From Anaerolineae bacterium (GTDB taxonomy: Bacteria > Chloroflexota > Anaerolineae > Aggregatilineales > Phototrophicaceae), in assembly GCA_013360465.1 (NCBI GenBank), contig JABWBO010000037.1, forward strand, positions 1 through 64,000: DNA of 64,000 nucleotides, read 5' to 3'. Positions within the stretch are counted from its first letter, which is position 1. Each line of letters starts with the position of its first letter. The position numbers and the translations under genes are program-made. Shown piece after piece: positions 63,798 through 64,000 of the stretch. The notes beneath the pieces are model-generated. The model was not told the origin of the DNA and searched no databases. It worked only from the letters and a program-made list of their open reading frames with translations.

Positions 63798-64000
63798 AAA
63801 GCTTACCGGCGGTTTCGCTCATGGAGGCGGTAGCATCACTTGTTCAATTCTGCCCGGTGTGCGGCCACCCTTGAAACATACCGGTTGAACATCAAGAAAA
63901 GGTCTCGATTGCAGGTTCTAAGCGGATGTCGCCTCGGGCACCCGTGCCCATACCTTCTATCATCCTGACTTCATCTTCGATAAAGACCCGACTCAAGAAC
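63798..64000. other. Window end, no gene recognised
   Basis: The last 203 bp after the MetE-like gene show no convincing start, ribosome-binding site or RNA gene. A GGCGGTTTCGC...GGAGGCGGT stretch near 63810 could fold weakly but is not a clear terminator. Confidence 0.3.

Overview
The window looks like a chromosomal accessory region of a bacterium, most likely a member of the Chloroflexota (Anaerolineae-like). That placement is an inference from the overall gene style: a Cst-type I-B CRISPR locus, CUT1 sugar ABC genes without a local ATPase, large SNF2/DUF1998 defence proteins, and a mid-to-high GC metabolic segment beside lower-GC defence genes. No rRNA, tRNA or housekeeping marker is present to prove it.

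Layout. (1) 0.1-1.5 kb, minus strand: a small ribbon-helix-helix-like protein and an archaeo-eukaryotic primase joined to a CHC2 zinc finger. (2) 1.75-21.5 kb, plus strand: a six-gene, very large-protein defence island. It holds a SNF2 helicase and an Eco57I-type N6-adenine methyltransferase that resemble DISARM class 1 DrmD/DrmMI. A second transcription unit then carries a zinc-ribbon membrane protein, a 1761-residue DEAD/DUF1998 helicase with a C-terminal Vsr/DUF559-like nuclease (DruE/DrmAB-like), a second SNF2 helicase, and a sacsin/HSP90-type ATPase ending in an HNH motif. The combination does not match a named system that I know and is the best candidate for something undescribed. (3) 21.7-23.5 kb, minus: a large serine recombinase whose N-terminal catalytic part is missing or frameshifted. 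(4) 23.7-37.4 kb: a complete type I-B (Cst/Tneap) CRISPR-Cas locus. Array 1 has 20 repeats and reads leftward. A WYL regulator and cas8-cas7-cas5-cas3-cas6 read rightward, followed by array 2 (28 repeat units) and cas1-cas2-cas4. (5) 37.4-45.9 kb, minus: a type III-A operon, TIR-SAVED effector-cas10-csm2-csm3-csm4-csm5-cas6-cas6. Cas10 keeps GGDD but shows no HD nuclease domain, so the locus looks built for cyclic-oligoadenylate signalling to an NAD-degrading TIR effector. (6) 46.1-46.85 kb: relics, namely a decayed four-repeat array with a leader remnant related to that of array 1, and an 86-bp copy of part of a cas6 gene.

(7) 46.86-56.7 kb, minus: a catabolic block with two extracellular-solute-binding proteins, two CUT1 permeases, a 4-OT-like tautomerase, the E2, E1-alpha and E1-beta subunits of a 2-oxo-acid dehydrogenase, an L-rhamnose mutarotase-family protein and a sugar-phosphate isomerase-family protein. 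(8) 56.8-63.8 kb, plus, divergent: a FadR-type GntR regulator, an adenylosuccinate-lyase-superfamily lyase, an amidohydrolase (fuconolactonase-like), a Gfo/Idh/MocA dehydrogenase, an SDR dehydrogenase, an unrecognised Cys-containing protein and a MetE-like methyltransferase. A perfect 8-bp inverted repeat in the divergent intergenic region is a candidate GntR operator. Together (7) and (8) suggest uptake and non-phosphorylative oxidation of a deoxy-sugar, sugar acid or related compound, with the resulting 2-oxo acid fed to the dehydrogenase. The substrate cannot be fixed from sequence alone.
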